Source of the DNA: Kordiimonas sediminis
Lineage (GTDB): Bacteria; Pseudomonadota; Alphaproteobacteria; Sphingomonadales; Kordiimonadaceae
Length of the DNA: 64,000 bases
Direction: 5' to 3'
NCBI RefSeq assembly: GCF_014656395.1
Contig: NZ_BNCI01000001.1
Coordinates: forward strand, 124,001 to 188,000
Positions 1 to 6,267 of this stretch are shown one piece after another. The notes below the pieces were generated by a model. The model saw only the letters and a program-made list of their open reading frames with translations. It did no database searches and had not been told where the DNA came from. The first letter of the stretch is position 1, and each line of letters opens with the position of its first letter. Position numbers and translations under genes: made by a program.

Positions 1-13
1 TGATCGTCTTTAG

Positions 14-256
14 ACTATTGGCTGGCGAAACGGCGCCATCTCTGCTGCGCATACCCTAAATATCATTCGGCAGATTTGCCACCAGTATCTAGGGATAAAC
101 AAACCAAGGCTTCGGAATGCATTGGCTCAGGAGCGTGCTGATGCCAGTGATGAATTGGCGAATGAGCTGCAAACACTTGCAGCGTTAAGTGCTACCAGCA
201 GGGTGTCGGCAGAAGCGAAGGAAGCGCTGACAGGATATCAGTCTGTTTTGATCTAA
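14..256 (+). pseudogene. 3' remnant of an unidentified gene
   Basis: An open frame runs from just after an in-frame TAG at 11-13 to a TAA at 254-256, with no ATG or GTG near its beginning. The translation (TIGWRNGAISAAHTLNIIRQ at the start, then an Ala/Glu/Leu-rich helix, ending GYQSVLI) has protein-like composition. I do not recognise a family. It may be the tail of a decayed gene or of one frameshifted just left of the window. It could also be chance. Confidence 0.3.
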
Positions 257-595
257 GGTACTGAGCATCAAGCTAATGCTGAAAGAACCATAGTAGGCAT
301 GTTTTTGAGCTGAACTATTCTCCTTAGCCAAGTTTTGGACACCGCACGTGAGTAGCCTATACCACACCTTAAAAGACCGTATGCCAGTCAACCAATGTCG
401 GATCATTTCAACTCAAGAGCCAAAGGTGCTGATTCCGCAAAAAAAGCACTCATTCCTCGGTTTTCGCTTTTTCTTAGAGGTTGGTGGAAAAATCATCCAT
501 TGCTACAGCAAGAAAACAGGGATCAATGAAACAAATCTTGATCCCTGCAATCTACTCAGCCCAATCAATTTTTACCTACGTTAAATCGCACGCCT
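257..595. other. Intergenic stretch without a convincing gene
   Basis: I see no credible gene here. The frames of 60-80 codons on both strands lack family resemblance and ribosome binding sites. The only clear element is the terminator-like hairpin at 517-547. Confidence 0.5.
517..547 (-). terminator. Rho-independent terminator of the membrane protein gene at 596-1030
   Basis: A perfect 10-bp inverted repeat (CAGGGATCAA / TTGATCCCTG) has an 11-base loop. Read on the minus strand it is followed by TTTTCTT. It lies about 50 bases past the stop of the minus-strand gene. Confidence 0.75.
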
Positions 596-1030
596 TCAAA
601 CCGCATTCCCGGTGACTGGCTGGCGTCTTCTCAGCCACATTACCAGCGCTAACAGAACCGCACATACAGCGAGGTGTAGTATTTTCGGATTGATCGTCTG
701 AAAATTGGCAAACAACAGAAACCATAATACCAAGAATACACCCACTGCTTTTTCGCCAATATCTTTATCTCGTAAAATTGCCACCGCACCAAAAACAAGA
801 GCAGCCCCCATTATCCAAAGATAAAACAGGTATCCAGTAGAAGAAAATGCCACAATCGAACTATCCGATTTGTCCGACATGAATTGCGCAACTTCATCAA
901 GTGGTCCCGCAAATATGTCGAAGGTATAGAGGCCAATTTCCTGGCCCAGTAACAGACTGCCTACGATAAGGCGCATGCCGCCGTATAGCAGGAACAACAC
1001 TCCAATGATCAGTACACCCTTTTTAGTCAT
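596..1030 (-). CDS. Small four-helix membrane protein, unknown function
   Basis: 144 residues with about four hydrophobic helices: one at the N-terminus, a second near residues 65-85, and two more in the C-terminal half, ending in an Arg-rich tail (WLRRRQP). I recognise no domain. The start has a good ribosome binding site (GAGGA, about 6 bases upstream on the minus strand). It is transcribed divergently from the PadR-family gene, and a 16-bp palindrome lies between them, so it may be a target of that regulator. A strong terminator follows it. Integral inner-membrane location is inferred from hydrophobicity only. Confidence 0.75.
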   Translation of the reverse strand: MTKKGVLIIGVLFLLYGGMRLIVGSLLLGQEIGLYTFDIFAGPLDEVAQFMSDKSDSSIVAFSSTGYLFYLWIMGAALVFGAVAILRDKDIGEKAVGVFLVLWFLLFANFQTINPKILHLAVCAVLLALVMWLRRRQPVTGNAV

Positions 1031-1084
1031 AATATCCTCGCTTCGGTTTATTGTTTTAATTTATCGATCACTATTATTAACTTC

Positions 1085-1100
1085 ACAATAGCACTATTGT
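1085..1100. promoter_or_regulatory. Palindromic operator candidate between divergent genes
   Basis: ACAATAG-CA-CTATTGT is a perfect 7+2+7 palindrome in the AT-rich gap between the membrane protein gene (starts at 1030, minus) and the PadR gene (starts about 1173, plus). PadR proteins are dimers that usually bind palindromes near their own promoter, so autoregulation here is a reasonable inference. Confidence 0.5.
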
Positions 1101-1172
1101 CAACTTATTACTAGTGAAGCCAATCAAGTGATGCTATCGTCATGCTTAGTTTTATTGATTGATGGATGTGGC

Positions 1173-1580
1173 GTGACGAAAAACAATACGAGCTCGGCTA
1201 ACGCAGAAGAGACACTCGAGCTGCAGAATAAGAAATTCAGGAAGGAACTGAATGCTGGCACATCTGCACTTATCTTGCTTAGCTTGCTGCGCAAGGCTGG
1301 CAAGCCGCTTTATGGGTATGAGATTTCCAAGCTTCTTGAGAAAAACGCATCCGACAAACAAGGCGCCATTTACCCGGTCTTAAGAAACATGGTTTCAAAG
1401 GGTCTTTTAGAGGTAGATGTTAAACCGTCTGACAGTGGCCCTCCCCGAAAGTATTTCAGTATCTCCCCTCTTGGCAGGACGGTCTTGCAGGAATGGATTA
1501 AAATCTGGGCTGAAACAAAAAATATCGTTGATTTTTCAATATCTGAAACACCGATCAAAAGTGATCAAGGCAATGACTGA
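1173..1580 (+). CDS. PadR-family transcriptional regulator
   Basis: About 135 residues from the GTG at 1173; the frame is open further upstream to 1128, but the extra residues look like leader and not domain. The winged-helix core is clear: LLSLLRKAGKPLYGYEISKL, then GAIYPVLRNMVSKGLLEV and the wing PPRKYFSISPLGRTVL, as in PadR proteins. These repress small operons in response to ligands or membrane stress. The stop overlaps the start of the next gene (ATGACTGA), so the two are translationally coupled. PadR genes next to HAAS-domain membrane proteins are a known pairing in which the membrane protein is thought to signal to, or be controlled by, the regulator. Confidence 0.85.
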   Translation: MTKNNTSSANAEETLELQNKKFRKELNAGTSALILLSLLRKAGKPLYGYEISKLLEKNASDKQGAIYPVLRNMVSKGLLEVDVKPSDSGPPRKYFSISPLGRTVLQEWIKIWAETKNIVDFSISETPIKSDQGND

Positions 1581-2445
1581 TACCAATAAAAGCATCCAAA
1601 ACTACCTGAATGAGCTAACGGCAGAGCTTGCCGGTCAAGATCCCGCACTAGTGCAGGATGCGCTATATGATGCCGAACAACACTTTATCGCCGCTCTGGG
1701 TGATCCGGCAAACGATCAAACCAGCATTTCAGACATCATTGAGAAATACGGGCCAGCTAAAGACATAGCGCAATACTACTGCGACATTGAAGCCTCGGTT
1801 GACTTTGCGCTCCACGGTGCGCGAGAGAGATCCCCCCAAAAAGATAGATTTGCGTTTTTCACGATCTTAAAGGATGCAAGCGCCTATCAAGCCATTGCAT
1901 TCAGTATTCTATCCCTGCCACTGGGCATCCTCTATTTTGCATGGACCGTATGGGTCGGCGTTATCAGCCTGGGAGCCAGCCTGCTTATAGTGGGCATGCC
2001 ATTCTTCCTGTTATATCTGAAATCCATGTCCTACTTTTCATTGTTCGAAGGCAGGTTAATTGAAAATATGCTTGGCGAACGCATGCCGCGAAGGCCATTT
2101 CTTACCCGGCACTATGAGGACAAGCCAATGAAAGAGCGGATTTCCCTTCTGATCAAGAATAGGCGTGTATGGTCATCAGCGCTGTATCTTGCCCTTAAGC
2201 TGCCACTGGGTATGGCTGTTTTCACGCTTGGGGCGATACCCGCCCTTATGTCATTCGCTCTTATTCTGTCACCGATCGTCGACCCATTGTTGCATTCGCT
2301 GGATCCGACATTCACGATCGACATTGATTTTTACTGGGCGCCCCTTAGCATACCTGCAGGCATTTTAGGACTGGTGGTCACTCTGCATCTGACCAAATTT
2401 CTGGCAAAGTTACAGGCAAATCTTGCGAAATCTATGCTGGTGTAG
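1573..2445 (+). CDS. HAAS-domain/putative sensor membrane protein
   Basis: 290 residues from the ATG at 1573, which overlaps the PadR stop. Residues 1-75 form a soluble HAAS-type helical domain (YLNELTAEL...DALYDAEQHF...IIEKYGPAKDIA). From about residue 100 there are two hydrophobic hairpins separated by a charged segment (SMSYFSLFEGRLIENMLGER), which resembles the 'putative sensor' membrane domain (PF13796) of actinobacterial kinases. It probably sits in the inner membrane and works with the coupled PadR regulator. What it senses is not visible. Confidence 0.75.
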   Translation: MTDTNKSIQNYLNELTAELAGQDPALVQDALYDAEQHFIAALGDPANDQTSISDIIEKYGPAKDIAQYYCDIEASVDFALHGARERSPQKDRFAFFTILKDASAYQAIAFSILSLPLGILYFAWTVWVGVISLGASLLIVGMPFFLLYLKSMSYFSLFEGRLIENMLGERMPRRPFLTRHYEDKPMKERISLLIKNRRVWSSALYLALKLPLGMAVFTLGAIPALMSFALILSPIVDPLLHSLDPTFTIDIDFYWAPLSIPAGILGLVVTLHLTKFLAKLQANLAKSMLV

Positions 2446-2518
2446 AACCTCGACGGACCACACTTTGAAACTTTATGAGCACTCTAGCGTGTTAATAAAA
2501 TTATAGTGTTGTGAGGGG

Positions 2519-2608
2519 CATATGGTGGTCGGTATTGGGTTCGAACCAACGACCTCATCGATGTCAACGATGCGCTCTACCAACTGAGCTAACCGACCGT
2601 ACCATATG
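2519..2608. repeat. Inverted repeat flanking the tRNA-Val gene
   Basis: CATATGGT at 2519-2526 and ACCATATG at 2601-2608 are perfect complements that bracket the tRNA. The left arm includes the encoded 3' CCA and discriminator base, so in the precursor the 5' leader could pair with the CCA end and lengthen the acceptor stem by 8 bp. Confidence 0.6.
2523..2598 (-). tRNA. tRNA-Val (GAC anticodon)
   Basis: 76 bases including an encoded CCA. On the minus strand the 7-bp acceptor stem is GGTCGGT/ACCGACC, the D-arm contains AGCTCAGTTGGTAGAGC, the anticodon stem CATCG/CGATG closes the loop TTGACAT with anticodon GAC, and the T-arm has GGTTCGAACCC. All stems pair. It stands alone, and no clear terminator follows it. 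Confidence 0.95.
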
Positions 2609-2758
2609 GATGTGACCGCACATCTGCGCGATGAAAAGCTGTCTACACCGTCCCGCATTTGGGTTCAAGTCAAAAATACGCCTATTCACACTTGTATCAT
2701 TTCGGGTCAAAAAAGAATAAGCGGTGACAAATTGTCGTAAAAAGTGTAGACAATTTTA

Positions 2759-3715
2759 ATGGATAATTCGCAAAAAACAGGCTTTGCGCCAACGGCACTG
2801 CACAATGACCCGCAGGCAGAAGATACGGTTGATCCCTATATCGTCCGGCAATCGGTGAATAGCATAACACCTTTCCTGTTTACGGTCCCACACAGCGGCC
2901 GTCATTACCCGGCCAGGCTACTATCACGCAGTGCGCTTGGTGCCCATGACTTGCGGCGTAGCGAAGATGCCTTTGTTGACCTGCTCCTTGAAGATATTCC
3001 CAGCCTGGGCGGCCAGATGATCATCTCCAGGTATGCCCGCGCTTATGTTGACCTGAACCGGGCTGCGGACGAGCTGGACCCGACCATGTTTCATCCCCCC
3101 CTTGACGAAAAGACCAGCAACCGAACCATCCGCGTTCGTGGCGGTCTTGGCGTTATTCCGGCGATTGTCGCACAGGGTATCCATATTTATGATGACCCCC
3201 TACCCGCGCGGGAAGCGGACTATCGCCTGAATGAGATTTACCAGCCGTACCACAGTATGGTGGACACAACGCTGCAATCCCTGAAATCAAAATTTGGAAA
3301 AGCATACCTGATTGATTGTCATTCCATGCCGTCCGAAGCAACGGCCAAACGAAAATCCCGCGATACATGGTCCCCGATTGGTCGGGCAAGGTCAGGGCCC
3401 GACATTGTTCTGGGCGATGCATGGGGAGAAAGCTGTTCCCACCGTCTGTCCACCATAGCAGAGAATATGTTTGTGCAGGCTGGATTTAGCGTGCGGCGGA
3501 ATATTCCGTATGCAGGCGGCTTTGCCACAAGAGTTTACGGCCAACCTCAAAAGGGCATTCATGCCTTGCAGATCGAGATCAATCGCAGCCTGTATATGAA
3601 TGAAACCACGATCGAGCCTACACCGACTTTTCAGGAAGTACGGGCGCGCCTGACCAGTGTTTTAGCTGGCATTATGGGCACATTGGAAGCAGAACAACCC
3701 ATCGCCGCAGAATAA
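2759..3715 (+). CDS. N-formylglutamate amidohydrolase family protein
   Basis: 318 residues, matching the FGase family (PF05013). These zinc enzymes hydrolyse N-formylglutamate or related N-acylated amino acids, for example in the five-step histidine degradation route. Visible signatures are FTVPHSGRHYP (residues 41-51), SEDAFVD, YVDLNRAADELDP, the LIDCHSMPS stretch and a C-terminal LQIEINRSLYMNE. No other hut gene is nearby, so histidine breakdown is not shown by context and a different substrate is possible. The ATG has only a weak ribosome binding site. The terminator-like hairpin downstream faces the other strand and belongs to a small RNA. Confidence 0.85.
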   Translation: MDNSQKTGFAPTALHNDPQAEDTVDPYIVRQSVNSITPFLFTVPHSGRHYPARLLSRSALGAHDLRRSEDAFVDLLLEDIPSLGGQMIISRYARAYVDLNRAADELDPTMFHPPLDEKTSNRTIRVRGGLGVIPAIVAQGIHIYDDPLPAREADYRLNEIYQPYHSMVDTTLQSLKSKFGKAYLIDCHSMPSEATAKRKSRDTWSPIGRARSGPDIVLGDAWGESCSHRLSTIAENMFVQAGFSVRRNIPYAGGFATRVYGQPQKGIHALQIEINRSLYMNETTIEPTPTFQEVRARLTSVLAGIMGTLEAEQPIAAE

Positions 3716-3740
3716 GGCAATTGATAGGAACCAAACTCTC

Positions 3741-3772
3741 AAAAAAAAATGGCCACGCGGTTAAGCGTGGCC
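3741..3772 (-). terminator. Rho-independent terminator of the minus-strand small RNA
   Basis: The stem GGCCACGC/GCGTGGCC (3751-3758 with 3765-3772) has a 6-base loop. It is followed on the minus strand by one base and then nine T residues (A-run 3741-3749). The U-tract lies on the minus side only, so it does not terminate the plus-strand gene that ends at 3715. Confidence 0.85.
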
Positions 3773-3823
3773 CAGGCTCAGGGAGGAAACGCCCACGGAG
3801 GGCATGATGAGAAGATCCCATCA
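3743..3823 (-). ncRNA. Predicted small RNA with exposed CCUCC (anti-SD-like) motifs
   Basis: About 80 bases between a minus-strand promoter (TTGAAA-N17-TATGTT) and a strong terminator, with no convincing reading frame. The predicted fold has a 5' hairpin GAUG/CAUC, a second hairpin GCCC-UCCGU-GGGC, an unpaired stretch UUUCCUCCCUGAG and the terminator stem. Short pyrimidine-rich CCUCC motifs in loops or linkers are typical of alphaproteobacterial trans-acting RNAs that pair with Shine-Dalgarno sequences. The start point is inferred from the -10 box and could be off by a few bases. I do not know a named family for it. Confidence 0.6.
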
Positions 3824-3829
3824 CAAAGT

Positions 3830-3858
3830 AACATAGAAGTTCACACCGTGAATTTCAA
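3830..3858 (-). promoter_or_regulatory. Promoter of the small RNA, with an embedded palindrome
   Basis: On the minus strand there is a -35 TTGAAA (3853-3858), a 17-base spacer and a -10 TATGTT (3830-3835). The spacer carries the palindrome TTCAC-ACC-GTGAA (3840-3852), well placed for a repressor that would block this promoter. Confidence 0.55.
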
Positions 3859-4020
3859 GATTACATTACTCACGATTCCTTGAAAAAACCTTAACCGTAG
3901 ACGTTTTCAGCACCAAAAAACGCATTTTATGGTGTTTTTAGCACTGCACGTGATCAAGTACCCTTTGTTTGCCTGACGCGCCACTGGCAACCATGCATCA
4001 TCCGGTTACACGCTCCTCGC

Positions 4021-4060
4021 CTCTAACAAATCTGTAATAAATCTCTCATGCCCTTGTCAT
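4021..4060 (+). promoter_or_regulatory. Pho box array (four PhoB half-sites) before plcP
   Basis: Four 7-mers repeat with an exact 11-bp period: CTCTAAC (4021), CTGTAAT (4032), CTCTCAT (4043) and TTGTCAT (4054), with spacers AAAT, AAAT and GCCC. This matches the PhoB direct-repeat consensus CTGTCAT with 4-base spacers. It sits upstream of the plcP-agt pair, whose homologues are PhoB-controlled in other alphaproteobacteria. It covers the ATG at 4059, which argues that translation starts further down. Confidence 0.8.
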
Positions 4061-4151
4061 GAAGCCCGGCAACACTCCCACCAGACGAAATACTGTGCCC
4101 CACTGGAAATACGGTGAGCACAGGACGGCGACCTTTAAGCAGAGCCAATTT

Positions 4152-5111
4152 ATGACCAATATTTTCGCCAAAGAAGACTTCAGACCATTGTTGTCTTCCC
4201 TTACGGCAGACCCCGCGCAAAAATCACCACCCCCGAAGAAAGCGCGTAAAAGCAAACGCCACTACCGGGCGATATTTATTTCCGACACGCATTTAGGCAC
4301 CAAAACCGCCCGCGCAGACTTGCTGCACGACTTTCTGAAGTCTGTTACCTGTGATCAGCTGTATCTGGTTGGGGATATCGTCGACGGATGGCGCCTGAAA
4401 AAAACCTGGTACTGGGACACTCTGCACAACGATATTATCAGACGCGTCCTGAAAATGGCCAAAACCGGGACAAAAGTAACTTATGTTCCCGGTAATCATG
4501 ATGAAGGCCTGCGTGACTTCACAGGACACGACATGGCAGGCGTTATCCTTGAACGGGATGCAATTTATACTGACCTGGACGGCAAACAATATTGGGTGCT
4601 GCACGGGGACGAATTTGACGGCGTGGTGAAATATGCCAAATGGCTTGCCCATGTGGGTGACTGGGCCTACACGCTTTTGCTGAATCTGAACACAACCTTC
4701 AATGCTGTACGACGTGCACTTGGCTTGCCGTACTGGTCTCTTAGCGCCTACCTGAAACACAAAGTTAAAAATGCCGTGGAATATATCGGAAAGTTTGAAG
4801 AAGCGGTGGCAGATGAAGCACGCAGGCGCGGTATGGACGGGGTTATCTGCGGCCATATCCACCATGCAGAAATCCGGTCATTCGGCGGCATTACCTATAT
4901 GAATGATGGCGACTGGGTCGAAAGCTGTACGGCATTGGTAGAACATTCACAAGGCGGCTTTGAAATCATTTATTATGCCAAAGAAGTCGCTCATGAAGAG
5001 GCTATCAGGGCGGAACGTAAAAAGCTGGCCAATGACAAAGAAAAACAGCGTATACGCGCACGCAAAAAAGCACCCATACCAAAGGCGACCATCACAGAGC
5101 CTGCAGAATAA
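4152..5111 (+). CDS. plcP: PlcP-type metallophosphoesterase (phospholipase C-like), annotated elsewhere as LpxH-like
   Basis: 319 residues from the ATG at 4152; an in-frame ATG at 4059 overlaps the Pho box and is unlikely to be used. The calcineurin-like metal site is complete: ISDTHLG (residues 44-49), GDIVDGW, GNHDEG, LHGDEFD and CGHIHHAE. The sequence follows the COG2908 branch that includes PlcP, which removes the headgroup from phosphatidylcholine and phosphatidylethanolamine under phosphate starvation, leaving diacylglycerol. A glycosyltransferase follows directly, and a Pho box array precedes it, both as in known plcP-agt loci. The lysine/arginine-rich C-terminal tail may bind membrane. 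A lipid A UDP-diacylglucosamine pyrophosphatase is the alternative. Confidence 0.8.
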   Translation: MTNIFAKEDFRPLLSSLTADPAQKSPPPKKARKSKRHYRAIFISDTHLGTKTARADLLHDFLKSVTCDQLYLVGDIVDGWRLKKTWYWDTLHNDIIRRVLKMAKTGTKVTYVPGNHDEGLRDFTGHDMAGVILERDAIYTDLDGKQYWVLHGDEFDGVVKYAKWLAHVGDWAYTLLLNLNTTFNAVRRALGLPYWSLSAYLKHKVKNAVEYIGKFEEAVADEARRRGMDGVICGHIHHAEIRSFGGITYMNDGDWVESCTALVEHSQGGFEIIYYAKEVAHEEAIRAERKKLANDKEKQRIRARKKAPIPKATITEPAE

Positions 5112-5136
5112 ACAGACTATGACAGGTGCAAGCGGT

Positions 5137-6264
5137 ATGAAAATCTGCATTATCAGCGATGCCTGGCACCCACAGGTCAACGGCGTCGTCCGAACCCTGG
5201 ACACCCTGCGTAAGAAATTACGCAAAGACGGACATAAAGTTCTGGTCATCTCCCCCGCTATGTTCAGAACCGTTCCCTGCCCTACCTACCCGGAAATCCG
5301 CCTGGCCATTGACTGTATCTGGAAGATGCCGGCCCTTCTAAAAAAATGGCAGCCAGATGCCATTCATATCGCTACAGAAGGCCCCTTAGGATGGTCTGCG
5401 CGTCGCTACTGCAGAAAAAGCCGCCTCCCTTTCACGACCGCATACCACACTGCCTTCCCCGAATATATTGAAGCCAGAACCCATCTCCCTGCCAAATTTT
5501 TCTATCCTGTATTCCGACGGTTTCATAATCAGGGCGCAGGTGTTCTGGTAGCTACACAAACAGTTCGGTCCCTTCTCGCCAGCAAAGGCTTTATCAATAT
5601 AATCCCCTGGACCAGAGGGGTAGACACAGACCAGTTCAGGCCTACTGAGCAAGCACCCGCTGTACTGGACGATACTGCCGAAACTTCACCCCGTTCGTCT
5701 GCCCTTCTCCCCCGACTATTGTATGTTGGCCGGGTCGCCGTTGAGAAAAACATCGAAGCCTTTCTTGACGCCCCTGTCGAAGGTAAGAAAGTCGTTGTAG
5801 GTGATGGCCCCGCGCTGCACGCCCTTGCTAAAAAATATTCAGACGTAGAGTTTTTAGGCCCCTTATACGGCCATGACCTGTCGCGGGCATATTCTGCGGC
5901 AGATGTTTTTGTTTTTCCGTCCAAGACGGATACATTTGGACTTGTCATGATTGAAGCCTTAGCCTGCGGCACCCCTGTTGCAGCCTATCCTGTGCAGGGG
6001 CCACTGGATGTTGTTGGCTTCGACGGCACTGGGCCTTTCCCTGAGTGGGATAAGCCTGTTGCAGTACTGGATCATAATCTTGGAGCTGCGATTAAAACTG
6101 CACTGGCTATCCCGCGCCCGCACTGCACAGAGTTTGCCGCCCTCTATAGCTGGGATAACGTCAAGGATCAGTTTGTAGATGCCCTGCACCCAATTGCAGA
6201 ACCACAAGAGTCCAGCAAAAAGGGCCGCCGCAGCGACCCTTTTCAGATCTCTCCGATTGAGTAG
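5137..6264 (+). CDS. agt: GT4 glycosyltransferase, probable glycolipid synthase (Agt type)
   Basis: 375 residues from the ATG at 5137 (AGG upstream; another ATG at 5119 is possible). It is a GT-B fold enzyme of the GT4 family: N-terminal MKICIISDAWHPQVNGVVRT, the linker WTRGVDTDQFRP, YVGRVAVEKN, VGDGP and the nucleotide-sugar motif PSKTDTFGLVMIEALACGTP. Agt homologues transfer glucose or glucuronate from UDP-sugar to diacylglycerol. It begins 25 bases after the plcP stop, so one transcript would make diacylglycerol and then glycosylate it, replacing phospholipid in the membrane. The sugar is not predictable from sequence alone. The gene ends 3 bases before the convergent M13 peptidase gene. 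Confidence 0.82.
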   Translation: MKICIISDAWHPQVNGVVRTLDTLRKKLRKDGHKVLVISPAMFRTVPCPTYPEIRLAIDCIWKMPALLKKWQPDAIHIATEGPLGWSARRYCRKSRLPFTTAYHTAFPEYIEARTHLPAKFFYPVFRRFHNQGAGVLVATQTVRSLLASKGFINIIPWTRGVDTDQFRPTEQAPAVLDDTAETSPRSSALLPRLLYVGRVAVEKNIEAFLDAPVEGKKVVVGDGPALHALAKKYSDVEFLGPLYGHDLSRAYSAADVFVFPSKTDTFGLVMIEALACGTPVAAYPVQGPLDVVGFDGTGPFPEWDKPVAVLDHNLGAAIKTALAIPRPHCTEFAALYSWDNVKDQFVDALHPIAEPQESSKKGRRSDPFQISPIE

Positions 6265-6267
6265 CTC

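Noticed and set aside
348-584. A 78-codon plus-strand frame near the left edge
   Set aside because: It starts at a GTG without a ribosome binding site, runs through the terminator hairpin of the opposite-strand gene and has no recognisable sequence.
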